Below the pieces are notes generated by a model that was not told where the DNA came from, searched no databases, and worked only from the letters and a program-made list of their open reading frames with translations. Below, piece after piece: positions 1 to 9,933 of a stretch of DNA of 38,770 nt. Numbering within the stretch: position 1 is the stretch's first letter; each line of letters opens with the position of its first letter. The stretch covers positions 1 to 38,770 of the forward strand of contig AJWJ01000202.1 of NCBI GenBank assembly GCA_000277445.1. Direction: 5' to 3'. A program made the position numbers and the translations under genes. Source of the stretch: Polysphondylium violaceum. Lineage: Eukaryota > Evosea > Eumycetozoa > Dictyosteliales > Dictyosteliaceae.

Positions 1-335
1 TAAAAACGACGAAACGAAAGTTTTTTTTTTTTTTTTTTTTTTTCGAAAAATATTGAGTGACTGTTGTGTCTGTGTTTACACAAAAGAGTATTTTAATGAC
101 ATGGTATCATATTTCCGTTGTATGATCGGATAAAATAAATGATTATAAATTCAATAGTACTACTAATCTTGGTCCATTTGCCAAGGTATAATGAGTGTGC
201 ATTATTCTATCTTCTTTGTATTTTTTTTTTTTTTTTTTTTTGCAAAAAATGCTTAAAATTTTTTTACGCACGATGATCAGTATCAATTAGAGGATATCAT
301 ATTCATTGATCAATATACATATATACATAGACAGA
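1..335. other. Upstream region of the mitochondrial L24 gene
   Basis: Non-coding. It holds a 23-T run at 21-43 and a 21-T run at 221-241, and the rest is AT-rich without an open frame of note. The second T run ends about 95 bp before the start codon at 336 and is a likely promoter element. No RNA gene is seen. Confidence 0.6.
221..241 (+). promoter_or_regulatory. Oligo(dT) tract upstream of uL24m
   Basis: An unbroken run of 21 T lies about 95 bp before the ATG at 336. Similar runs lie at comparable distances from several other starts in this window. Dictyostelid promoters commonly carry such tracts. The role is inferred from position only. Confidence 0.45.
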
Positions 336-1248
336 ATGTCCTCATTATTTGGTGGAAAGTTCCTTCAAGCTGGTTTATTTTTAATTCCAAAATGGAAATT
401 TGTTAAAGGAGATAAAGTAAACTATCATGCTGCATGCACTGACACATTGGTGAATGGTGGCAATGAGTGATATGCGATGCGATGCAATGTAATGAAAAAT
501 GAGAATAAAGAAATACAATCGCCATCAATATCATACCATTGTCATTAAGATCACCATAGATACAAGAGACACATTTTTGCTAACACAACCTATTCGTTCA
601 GATTCAAATTATTTCAGGTAGAGATAAAGGTAAACAAGGTGTTATTAAATCAGTAAATAGAAAAGAAAACAATGTTATTGTCGAAGGTTTAAAGTTAATT
701 AAAAAGCAAACTAGAGCAAGCAAACAACAAGCACCAACTGCCTATACTAAAGAAGCCCCAATTCACTATTCAAACATTCTTCATGTCGATCCTAAATTTC
801 AGTAAGTTTTACATTGTTGTGTTTGACAAAAACACATACGCACAATACAACAACAATAACAGTATAGCAAGACGATAATAACACTGGTTGTGTTGTTTTG
901 TATGACTGTATGTTTTAAAATATCCAATATGCTAATTCATTACCCCCACTCGCGCACTCACAGAAAAGCATGTAAAGTTAGATTTCAATTAATTGATGGT
1001 ATTAGAGAAAGAGTATCTAAACTTTCAAACACTATTATTCCAAAACCAACCGATCCAAAATACAAAAAATGGAGAAAAGATAACATTGGTAATTATTTAT
1101 TATTTATTTATATTACTCATTTTATCACTAGGTACTAACTATTTGCACAACAAACACAGACGGTCCATTGGATACTCAACCAGATATTGTTAAAAAGAGA
1201 ACTTATGAAGGTATTATTGATAGCATCGATCCAAGACCAACTATTTAA
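336..1248 (+). CDS. mrpl24: Mitochondrial large-subunit ribosomal protein uL24 (MRPL24)
   Basis: A four-exon gene with exons at 336-416, 602-801, 964-1088 and 1160-1248, all with GT..AG introns, giving 164 residues. The joined protein has the KOW-type L24 core: GDK joined across intron 1 to IQIISGRDKGKQGV, then NVIVEGLKLIKK, the bacterial-type motif EAPIHYSNILHVDPK, and KVRFQLIDGIRERVSK. This matches bacterial and mitochondrial uL24 rather than cytosolic eL26, so it should bind 23S-type rRNA early in assembly of the mitochondrial large subunit. The start is the first ATG, and residues 1-20 are hydrophobic with Lys, compatible with import. The C-terminal tail (IDSIDPRPTI) extends past the bacterial length. 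Confidence in identity is high; exon borders are by eye, but all phases agree. Confidence 0.9.
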
Positions 1249-1671
1249 ACTTTTTAAAACAATTACTATAAAACATACATAATATATATAATATAAATTT
1301 TACTTTTTTGTTTTCTTTTACTATTTATTGCTATGTTCGTTTCATTTAAAAACTAGTTTAGTATTCACAACTAATTTCAGAGCACAAAAGAGTTTAGCTG
1401 TTCAACAATCAAATAAAATGCTCGAGCTAATGTCACTAGTCGAGCTACTCTCGGAAAATCAAACAGGGTTGTCAATAAAGGTGATCTATCTTTAATCATC
1501 TATTATAGATTCACTGCAGTAGCCTTTTGGAGATATTTTCAAACTCCCTCAGGCAGTTACCAGAGCGGTTCTATTATTATATCCACAACCTCTAACAACA
1601 TCAGAATGCTCTAAGGAAAAGAAGAGGGCTCTTGTATCCATAATTATAATACACCCACTTTGAAATTACTT

Positions 1672-1705
<34 letters not shown>

Positions 1706-1776
1706 GCATTTTCATATATATAACGTTTTTCAATAATCGCATTTGTTAGAAAGAATAGATATAGATAATAGATATA
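1249..1776. other. Intergenic region with a GC-richer unexplained block
   Basis: Between uL24m and NC2-beta. Positions 1380-1663 are clearly less AT-rich than the flanks and contain short protein-like open stretches. One is a 25-codon frame from ATG 1418, and another is an open frame at 1523-1663 reading PQAVTRAVLLLYPQP. There is no complete gene, tRNA or obvious structured RNA. A 31-T run (1674-1704) precedes the next gene. Confidence 0.5.
1674..1704 (+). promoter_or_regulatory. Oligo(dT) tract upstream of NC2-beta
   Basis: An uninterrupted run of 31 T ending 72 bp before the ATG at 1777. Its position is typical of the T tracts before other genes here, so it is a probable promoter element or nucleosome-excluding tract. 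Confidence 0.45.
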
Positions 1777-2446
1777 ATGGGAGATAAAGATAAGGATGAT
1801 AACCTTTCACTACCAAAGGCAACAGTGTCAAAGTTGATTAAAGAAATGCTACCAAACGATATAAGATGTTCAAACGAAACAAGAGATTTAATTTTAGAGT
1901 GTTGTGTTGAATTTATACATTTAATTTCAAGTGAAGCAAACGATATATGTGGAAAAGACGGTAGAAGAACAATTGGTGCCGATCACGTAATTAAAGCATT
2001 AACTGTATGTATAGGCATTGTTACTATAGTGTTGTGTGTGTGGTCATAGCAATATTTATAAAAATAGTTGTATCTCATATTAACATCAACGCGCGCGCTC
2101 ATCTTTTTCATTCGTTTATTAGGAATTAGGATTTAGTGAATATACAGAAAAAGTTTCAGAGGTTTATACTAAACATAAATTAGAGGTTAGCACTAAAACA
2201 AAGTCAAGTAAAAAGTTTGATAATTTGTCAAATGGCAAATCAATGGAGCAATTATTAAAAGAACAAAAACAATTGTTTGAAAATGCTAAAAATGCACTTC
2301 AAGGATCAACTGATCATCAAAACGTAGATATTCAACAGCAACAACAACAACAACAATTACAACAACAACAACAACAACAACAATTTTTCACTGGTAATCA
2401 ATCACTTCCTCCACCATCATACCCTAATCCTCATCCTCATACATAG
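1777..2446 (+). CDS. dr1: Negative cofactor 2 beta (Dr1), histone-fold TBP repressor
   Basis: Two exons, 1777-2004 and 2123-2446, give 183 residues. Residues 8-100 form an H2B-like histone fold: LPKATVSKLIKEMLPNDIRC, then a long helix with CCVEFIHLISSEANDIC, then GRRTIGADHVIKALT, joined across the intron to ELGFSEYTEKVSEVY. These are hallmarks of NC2-beta/Dr1, which pairs with NC2-alpha (DRAP1), clamps TBP on promoter DNA and blocks TFIIA/TFIIB. The C-terminal part is a Lys-rich helix followed by a poly-Gln run encoded by CAA repeats (about 2332-2383) and a Pro/His tail. The intron contains a run of alternating GC at 2091-2098, unusual in this AT-rich sequence. The partner NC2-alpha is not in the window. 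Confidence 0.9.
2332..2383 (+). repeat. CAA/CAG repeat coding poly-Gln in NC2-beta
   Basis: Near-perfect CAA triplets with rare CAG and one TTA interruption, in frame, giving two poly-Gln blocks near the C-terminus. Such repeats are common in dictyostelid coding sequence. Confidence 0.85.
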
Positions 2447-2753
2447 GTTTAAAAGGGAAACAATAGTAGTAATCATAATAATATAGTCTAGCGAATGAAA
2501 ACATCCAGTGTCCATATCACCAAACAACAACAACTGTAGGTGGTATTTGCTCTATTTTTTTTAATTTTTTTTTTTCATTCACAAATTTTATTTGAAAATA
2601 AAAATGATTTCTTTTGATTTTTTTAACAATTTATTTTTATTTTTTTTTGGAATATTTTTTTTTTCACTATTGTAATTTATATTGGTTTGTGAACAAGGAA
2701 CCTAGAGAAAAATAGTGTGAAAAGTGTAGAGAGAGATTCTATAGAAAATAAAA
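2447..2753. other. Intergenic, AT-rich
   Basis: About 300 bp between NC2-beta and the EH-domain gene. It contains several short T runs (for example near 2555-2575 and 2639-2665) and no open frame or RNA gene that I can support. It serves as 3' UTR and promoter. Confidence 0.5.
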
Positions 2754-4007
2754 ATGTATCAACAACAACAACCTCAATATCAACAACAATACCAACACCA
2801 ACAACAACAACAACAACAGCAACAACAATACCAACAACAACAATTTCAACAATATGGTGGTAATGGTATGGTGCCTCAATCCAACCAACAATTTGTATAT
2901 TCTGGAACATCATTGAATAATCAAAACAACATGGTTATGATGAATAATTTTAATAATATGAATAATATGAATAATATGAATAATAATATGAATAATAATA
3001 TGATGATGAATAATTTTAATAATAATAACAATGTTATGAACGGATCTGGTATAATGGATCAAAGAAGCTTTAATCAAACACAAAATTTCCAACAACCACA
3101 ACAACAACAAAATTTCCAACAACAAAATTTCCAACAACCACAAATACAACAGAAACCAATTTTACAACCACAAACAGCCCATCTCCAACAACCAATACAA
3201 AACAAACAACCAACACAACAACCACAACAACAGCAACCAATTCAACAAAAATCAAATAGTTTTGATCAGTCCAATCAGTTTTATAATAATGCCAACAATA
3301 ATATGATGCAAGGATTCCCAACCAGATTACCTTTTCAAAATGAACAACAACCCCAATCTCAACCACAATCACAACAATCAAATCAAATGTCATCAGAAAT
3401 TCCATCTATTAGTAGTGAATCAAAAGCACAATATTCCAATGTATTTTATAAAATTGCCAACGAGAGTACCAAGATCCCAGGCAACGTTGCCAAACCAGTG
3501 TTTATGAAATCTGGATTATCAAATGAACAACTTTCTTTTATTTGGGGTTTGGTTGATATCGATAAAGATGGACATTTGGATAGAGAAGAGTTTTTATTGG
3601 CCATGCATTTAATCTATGCTTGCAAGAGTGGTATTGAGCTTCCTAAAACTTTGCCAAAACATTTAATTCCAGAGTCAAAAAGTATTTATCACGTTTCACA
3701 AGCAAACAGTGTCAATGATTGGCAATCTTTTCAACAAACATCGGTAAACTATAACAACACCAATAATAATAATAATCAACCAATTCAAGCTCAATTTTCA
3801 CAACAACAAAATATGTTTAATAATAATCCAATGCAACCAATACAACAACCACAACACCAACAACAACAACAATTCTTTTCATCAAATGATTTTGTGCCAG
3901 TGACAAATTATAATTCAAATATGCCAGCTAGTGGAATTTCATTTGAACAAAGATTAGCACTTTCCAGTGACTTGGATGCTGCTTTGGCTAAAAGACGAGT
4001 TCAATAA
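2754..4007 (+). CDS. Gln/Asn-rich EH-domain protein (Eps15/Pan1-like)
   Basis: A single exon of 417 residues. Residues 1-220 are low complexity: poly-Gln with Asn/Met repeats around residues 60-95. Residues 223-312 form one EH domain: SKAQYSNVFYKIANE, then LSNEQLSFIWGLVD, the EF-hand loop DIDKDGHLDREE (268-279), and FLLAMHLIYACKSG followed by LPKTLPKHLIPESK. The conserved Trp of the NPF-binding pocket and the calcium-loop Asp residues are present. The tail returns to Gln/Asn repeats and ends in a short charged helix. EH domains bind NPF peptides in endocytic adaptors such as Eps15, Ede1 and Pan1, so a role in clathrin endocytosis or actin patches is likely. With one EH domain and no coiled coil, it is not a full Eps15. 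It is convergent with EAF, with 116 bp between the stop codons. Confidence 0.8.
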   Translation: MYQQQQPQYQQQYQHQQQQQQQQQQYQQQQFQQYGGNGMVPQSNQQFVYSGTSLNNQNNMVMMNNFNNMNNMNNMNNNMNNNMMMNNFNNNNNVMNGSGIMDQRSFNQTQNFQQPQQQQNFQQQNFQQPQIQQKPILQPQTAHLQQPIQNKQPTQQPQQQQPIQQKSNSFDQSNQFYNNANNNMMQGFPTRLPFQNEQQPQSQPQSQQSNQMSSEIPSISSESKAQYSNVFYKIANESTKIPGNVAKPVFMKSGLSNEQLSFIWGLVDIDKDGHLDREEFLLAMHLIYACKSGIELPKTLPKHLIPESKSIYHVSQANSVNDWQSFQQTSVNYNNTNNNNNQPIQAQFSQQQNMFNNNPMQPIQQPQHQQQQQFFSSNDFVPVTNYNSNMPASGISFEQRLALSSDLDAALAKRRVQ

Positions 4008-4123
4008 AGTAAAAACAAGTAAATATTTATTATCATAATCTTGTAAAGTATATGTGTTGTTGGTTTTATTTTATTTTATTTTTTTTGTACAAATGTTTTA
4101 GTGATGTTGATGACTTCCTCTTT

Positions 4124-4322
4124 TTATCTGGAATCACTATCACTATCGCTATCACTATCACTTCCACTAGTGTAGCTTCCACTTCCACTATCACTATCAC
4201 TTGAACCACTTGATTGAAATGAATCATCAAGTTTGTTATTACTATTACTACTATTATTGTTATTACTATTTGGAGTTGGGTTGGGTGGATTAATTGTTTT
4301 AATATTATTGTTGTTATTGTTA

Positions 4323-4357
<35 letters not shown>

Positions 4358-5986
4358 TGTAGTTGATAAAGTGGGAGGTAATATAGTTGATTTTTTAGCA
4401 GTTGCAGATGTTGTTGGTGGGGCAATTGTTTTTGTAGTTCCACCCAGTATACTTGGTGGTTGAATAGTTTTTGTTGTAAAAGAGGATGATGTAGTTGATG
4501 ATGATGAAGATTTACCTGTTAAAAATGATGCAGATTCTCTTAATGCAGGTATATTACCAGATGATTTTTTAAATGGTGGTATACCTGAATTTGAATCAGT
4601 AAGTGAGAATAAATCATTGAGATCACTCTCTGTAATAGAAGATTCAATCTCTGATTGATTGGAAGTATTGCCTTGAACGGGAAATTCTTCAAATTCAATA
4701 TCTGCATCATCATCATTATTATTGTTATTATTAATGTTGTTACTACTGATTTCATTCATATCAACACTGACCATCTCAATATCTTTTAAGGAAAGTTGAT
4801 CTTCCAATTCTTGTTCAAATAGATCGTCTTGTTGCATTTCATCTTCAAATGATTCCAACTCTCTTGCCAATTCTTCCATAGATTTTGAATCATCCAATTT
4901 TGTATTCTTTTCACTCCTACTACTATTATTATTAAAACTATTATTATTATAATTATTATTATTGTTGTTGTTGTTGTAGTTGCTATTGTTGTTTTTGTTA
5001 ATGTTACTAATAGTATCACTTGTATATACACTTGGTTTAAATTTAGAATTTGTATTGTTATATGACGATGAGTTGGTTGTCGTTGTTGTTGTTGTTGATT
5101 TTGGAAGTAAAGGTGCCGAAACATTGGCTGGTTTCTTTGGTGGTCTGCCCAGTTTCTTTTTCCCAGGTGGGGAAGGTGTAAGTTTGCTATCCTATATTAT
5201 TAATAACAGTAATGAATGTTAATAAGACTATTATTACTATCATCGTCATGAAATTAGATATTACTATTAAGTTTTCACTTGCTGTTATATCTTCCATTGT
5301 AAAATCTGCATCGGTTTGTTGCTGTTGCTTAGATTTCTTTAGATTTGGTAATAGTTCCTCAGGTTCATATTTCTTTTTATTACCGATACCATTTAATGCT
5401 GTTGATATCGATGAAGCATAACTATTGTTTGTATTACTGCTACTACTAGTTGTTGTTATATTATCATCGGGTATATTTGGGATAACTGGGTATGTGTATT
5501 GTTAGTAAGGATTAGGCTTAATGCAATAATCGAAAAGAAACACACGACTACTAACCTCCTCTTATATTATCTCTTTTAAGTAGTGAAGAAGAACTTGTTT
5601 GTTTCTCTAATCTAAAATGACCATCTTCAAAAATTAACAAGAATTCAAAATCTTTACAAGGTTTATAAGTTCCAGCATAATTATATTTCTCTGTTGGTAT
5701 CGTTGTATGATTATATTGAACATGTACACCACCTGATGCTGATTTAGATATATATGCAGGACTATTTGTATCCAATGATTTGGGCTTTACATTATCTAAA
5801 TTTAATAATGGTAGCAATAGGTATTAATACATGACTCTTTACGTGTTCTATAAATCGATTACAAATAATAAAATGATTATTACATTGTAAAATATGATAT
5901 TGATCATTGGTCGATTCATTATTTACAACCGTGTTTCCTATTACTACATTATAACAAGTTTCATTATCAGGTTGTTTCATCATCAT
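4124..5986 (-). CDS. eaf: ELL-associated factor (EAF), transcription elongation
   Basis: Four exons on the minus strand: 5884-5986, 5556-5795, 5265-5485 and 4124-5191, giving 543 residues. The first two exons join to read YHILQYNVKPKSLD, then GGVHVQYNHT and FEFLLIFEDGHFRLEK, the EAF N-terminal domain that binds ELL. The middle is Ser/Asn-rich and includes PGKKKLGRPPKKPANV, which resembles an AT-hook. An acidic stretch follows (MEELARELESFEDEMQQDDL). The C-terminus is a Ser/Asp/Gly run (SSDSDSGSGS), as in animal EAF transactivation tails. ELL-EAF stimulates elongation by RNA polymerase II. A poly-Asn block lies at about 4311-4359. The third intron has an alternative in-frame donor about 30 nt downstream, so that border is uncertain. 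Identity rests on the domain pattern and is fairly secure. Confidence 0.82.
4311..4359 (-). repeat. AAT/AAC repeat coding poly-Asn in EAF
   Basis: ATT/GTT triplets on the plus strand read as about 16 Asn codons in the EAF frame. This is a typical dictyostelid homopolymer insertion in a disordered region. Confidence 0.85.
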
Positions 5987-6477
5987 GATAAACAGATCTA
6001 TTTGCTATTATCCGAGGAAAAAGTTTAAAAAAAAGATTGTTCTATTCACACACAACCTCACTCCACATTCAGATAATTGAAAAAAAAAAATTAAATTTTA
6101 AAAAAAAAAAATTTCAAATCAATTTTTGATGATTTCCAAATCATTCTTGGACAACCAAGTATTACCTTAAACGGTGCGTTTGAGATCTTGTGATTTTAAT
6201 AATAGAGTAGAGTTGTTTATACACACACTCACACAATGATGATTATTATAGATACCAGTGGCTGATTTCGCCACATCTTGATACCGGCTGTAAATTCATT
6301 CATATTTCAATATTAACTTCTTGAATAATCTGTATATTTTTATCTTGTTTATATTTATTCATAAGATTTGTAATAGATAAGGAAAAAATAAAAAAAGTTT
6401 ACAAATCTTAACCATTATACAATATTTTAATTGCTATGTAATAAATATTTATTGTTTTGTTGTGGTTTTTCTTATTA
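5987..6477. other. Intergenic region upstream of EAF, with an unexplained protein-like stretch
   Basis: About 490 bp. The first part is A/T tracts. Positions 6110-6300 are less AT-rich and can be read on the plus strand as a short spliced frame; they also hold a perfect 5-bp stem hairpin (GTGGC/GCCAC, about 6258-6274). The rest is AT-rich 3' flank of the PH-domain gene. No gene is claimed. Confidence 0.45.
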
Positions 6478-8693
6478 TTATTCAAAATCCAATTCTTTGT
6501 GACGAATATAACGAAGACATTGTAAAAACATGACAACGGTTTCGGGGACTCTACCTTCAACCATCCATTCACCGCCGTGAGATACTTTGGATACGAGACC
6601 TCTGCTCGACCATTTATAAGAGAGTTTTGGATTTTGATTCAAATATTCATTGTGTTCTTGATCCCAAATGTATTTAATAAATGGGGTGTTTGAATTTGGA
6701 TTATACCAAGCCAACCAAATTCCATTCCATTTGCCATAGCCTAGATTTTTAACAGAGTCTTGGCATGGGACCAACAGTTGACCATTCCACTTGTACTGTA
6801 GCTCTTTGGGTCTAATTCTAGTGGTATCAAGGAAATCGGTATTAAATAAAGTACCATCAGCTCTCCAGGTCCATTCTTCGCCATGTGATGATCTTACTAC
6901 ACCACCTGCCACTGATCTTCTAAAGCTACTGGTGGTGTCACTTAGGGTTTCCAATAGAGTTTCTTTGATATAAAGATTTATACATGAGTGATTGGTTTCA
7001 AAATTCTTTCGAGGTAACCCATCGATTGCCAACATCCACAATGCGGCCTCTCTATCATTGGGTGCTCTAACAATAAGTTGTTTTTCACTACCTCTTGTTT
7101 TAATCATAAAGCATGATTTATATTCATTCTTTGAAACTGGTCCAATTGATGTAATGTTATTTAATAAAATTTCTTTTTTAGCTTTACTATTTGTTTTCTA
7201 AGAATGTTTAATATTAAGTTATTAATATATATATATACGTTTAATAGAATAAATTTGTTGATTCAATAAAGACATACATTTTGATTTGAATATATACAAA
7301 GTTTTTCTGGAGATAAGGTAAAATATTGATCTTTCCAAACTACGAGGGGACCTTTTGTACCTTTTTTGACAAGATAGCCAGATTTATAAATAAAGTTTGA
7401 TTCTTCGGGTTGATAAATTTGAGTAGTTGTGTCACTATAATTGCCAGAGATACCAATGAGTGAATGTGCAATTTCCGATGGTAAAGTAGGCATTTCAGGT
7501 ACAACTTTGGTTTCCAAATATTGTTTAACAGCTTTAACAAAATTTGATAATATACAAGCTCTCTTTTCAGTGATGTTTGGCTTTTTAATTTCAATTTCAA
7601 TGGTAAGCAACTTTTTGGCAATATTTGAAATTGATTGAGCAACTAAATCCATTTCCGTTAGATTGGTATTGGTCAACACAGAGGTGGTACTTGAACAACT
7701 ACTAGAGTTTAAATTATTTACATCGTTTGTTACAAGTTCAGTTTCAACAGATGTTGACATTGAGTCTAGGGGTAAAAGGATTTTTGAAATAATGTTGGTA
7801 TCCTTGATCAAGTATTCGTATTCAGAGTGGAGAATATCCACGCTCAACATAAAGAGATCGGGGAGCGATAGGACACATCTTTGGTATTCACCCATCTTGC
7901 CAAGAATAAACTCGGCATTCTCTACGACATCTTTACGGATATTTGATAGTCTTTCCTCTTTAGTTTTGCGTCTGGTGGTTGGTGATCCGCTCACAGAGGT
8001 GGGTGAGAGTAGTAGATTGGAATAGGAGGATTCTTTGGCGAGTGATGGTGTGAGATTGATTTTGGTGGATGGACTGTTGGGTGGTGATAATACATTTTGA
8101 TTGGTTGGTTGGTTCTCTTTGTTTATTGATGACTGGAGATGAGAAAACGAAGTAGAGTTGTTTTTGTTTAAATATTCAGATCCACTCAATGGTGCATAGA
8201 TCTTCATGACTTCATCCATTTTAATGTGTTGAGAAATTCTAACACTCTTTCTTCTTAATGTATTGTTTTGTTGTTGTTGTTGTTGTTGCTGTGTTGTTTG
8301 TTGTTTCTTTTTAGGTGTAGTTGGGCCACCACCTCCAGATATATTATTAAATGTGATATTACTATTACTACTGGAAAGATTATTATTATTATTATTATTG
8401 TTGTTATTTACACTACTAGACAATGATGATGAATAGTGAGATGGAACACTAGAGTGTAGTGATAATGCATTGGTTGTTGATTTACTTGGTGATTTTGAGA
8501 AATTGGATCCCAAATCAACTACAAATTGAAGTTTGGATGATACACCTCTGGTCAAAGTGGCAGATCTTAATTTATTCAATGGACTACTGCTTTCTTTTTG
8601 TCCATCTAATTTTTTTCTCTTTTTAATATCTTTATCCTTTGGATTATGATTTGTAAGAAAACTTGGTGATGGTTGGTTAATTACTTCTTCCAT
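6478..8693 (-). CDS. PH-domain protein with a Trp-rich C-terminal repeat
   Basis: Two coding exons, 7278-8693 and 6478-7197 (minus), give 711 residues. Residues 1-270 are basic, Ser/Asn/Gln-rich and probably disordered. Residues 270-420 are helical (RKDVVENAEFILGKMGEYQ and so on) and unassigned. A PH domain spans about 434-540: SGYLVKKGTKGPLVVWKDQY, joined across the intron to KEILLNNITSIG, then the C-terminal helix REAALWMLAIDGLP with its invariant Trp. The last 170 residues have two related segments built around EEWTWRADGTLFN and YKW motifs, possibly a carbohydrate- or lipid-binding-like repeat that I do not recognise. Function is unknown; membrane phosphoinositide binding is inferred from the PH fold. 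A splice-acceptor sequence ends 3 nt before the ATG, so a 5'-UTR intron is likely. Confidence 0.78.
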
Positions 8694-9372
8694 TTTCTAC
8701 AGTGGTAAAATAATAAATTAATATATTTACTTCATGGTTTTTTTTAAATTAATTTATATCTTGAAAATATAGATATATAGATATTTTTATATAAAAATAA
8801 TAGATATAGATATATATTATGTTGTTTAATAGTGTGTAGACACACGCATACACAATCAGAATGGGAAATGGTTGTGATTGTGATGATGTATGATTATTTA
8901 TAAATAGGTAAAGAAGAAAAAAGAAAAACAGACATTAAAACCCAATAGATTTCTTTTTTTTTTATTGGGTGAGTGAGCAGAAGAGCATGATGGTGTAATA
9001 AATAGAGGGAGAACCATAATCATCATCATTATTATTATTATTATCACAATCACTACCACCATCATGATATCACCATTCACATATATTATCCCATTCTGTT
9101 TCTGTTATAAGAAAAGGTGATCAAATTTAAATATTTATCTAGCTAAAAGGAACGAGGGGTGGGGGTGATTATCCTTTATTTCAACTATGGGTAAAAGTGT
9201 GTGTAGGTGTGGTTATATATATGTGGTAAAATGGGATAAAACTATAGTGTGTGTGAATTTTATCTGTTTTTATATCATAAATCTCAATCTTTTGGGTGAT
9301 GAAAATAATTGTAGTACTAGTAGTGGAGTTGGAACAAAAAAAAAGAGTAAAATACCAATATTGTGTTTAAAT

Positions 9373-9396
9373 GTGGTAATGTGGTAATGTGGTAAT
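9373..9396. repeat. Three tandem copies of the 8-mer GTGGTAAT
   Basis: Exact copies at 9373-9380, 9381-9388 and 9389-9396. Small minisatellite in non-coding DNA. Confidence 0.8.
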
Positions 9397-9800
9397 GTTT
9401 AAATGATAGTAAAGTAGTTCGTTTTCATTTCCTCATTGGGTACGATGAGAAATTTACTGTAGTGATAGATAAAAACAGTAGTGATATGTGAGGGCAGTTA
9501 AAGATTTACCTTTTTTTTTATTTATGTTTATTTTGGTAATGGAGAATAAATAGGGGAGAGTGGGATTTGATGGTGATTAACAATATATAATATACAATAT
9601 TGGGTGGTATAGGTTGTTTAACATCACTTGATAAAAATAAAAATAGAAAAAAAAACAGTTCACATCAGGTGAGTGCACATTGAAAAAAAAAAGATTTCCC
9701 TAACGGTTGGATTGGATTGTTGTTTCATATAATAAAATTGCTTCAAAAAAAAGCAGATATACAACGACTAAATTTTTAAAAATTTAAATTTTTCTTGCAA

Positions 9801-9824
9801 TGCGCGCATTTTTTTTTTTTTTTT
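9801..9824. promoter_or_regulatory. TGCGCGCA palindrome next to oligo(dT)
   Basis: TGCGCGCA is followed directly by 16 T. CG-rich 8-mers are rare in this AT-rich sequence. The same GCGCGC core beside a T run occurs at 20795-20821, upstream of the CARMIL-like gene. It is a possible promoter element of the PH-domain gene if that gene has a long leader. Confidence 0.35.
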
Positions 9825-9933
9825 GGAAAATGTTTGTTACATGAGTAGAGAACCTTATGACCTATCTTTAGTATTGGTTTTTATTGTGGAAATTAATTGA
9901 ATATCTTGGCCCAGCAATTCTGCATGAGATTTA

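Larger units (their letters stand above)
8694..9933. other. Non-coding leader/promoter region of the PH-domain gene
   Basis: About 1.2 kb. On the minus strand it reads as C-rich, G-poor DNA. An acceptor (CTGTAG, ending at 8697) directly precedes the ATG of the PH gene, and a good donor (AAAG|GTAAAT) lies at about 9509, suggesting a leader intron of about 0.8 kb. An 8-bp tandem repeat is at 9373-9396, and a TGCGCGCA palindrome next to T16 lies at 9801-9824. Short open frames here have no protein character. Confidence 0.5.

Noticed and set aside
890-1193. Open frames spanning the uL24m introns
   Set aside because: They run through splice sites; only the exon parts carry conserved residues.
9187-9387. 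A 66-codon plus-strand frame with Cys residues
   Set aside because: Lies opposite the putative leader of the PH-domain gene, made of simple GTGTG-type sequence; no protein character.
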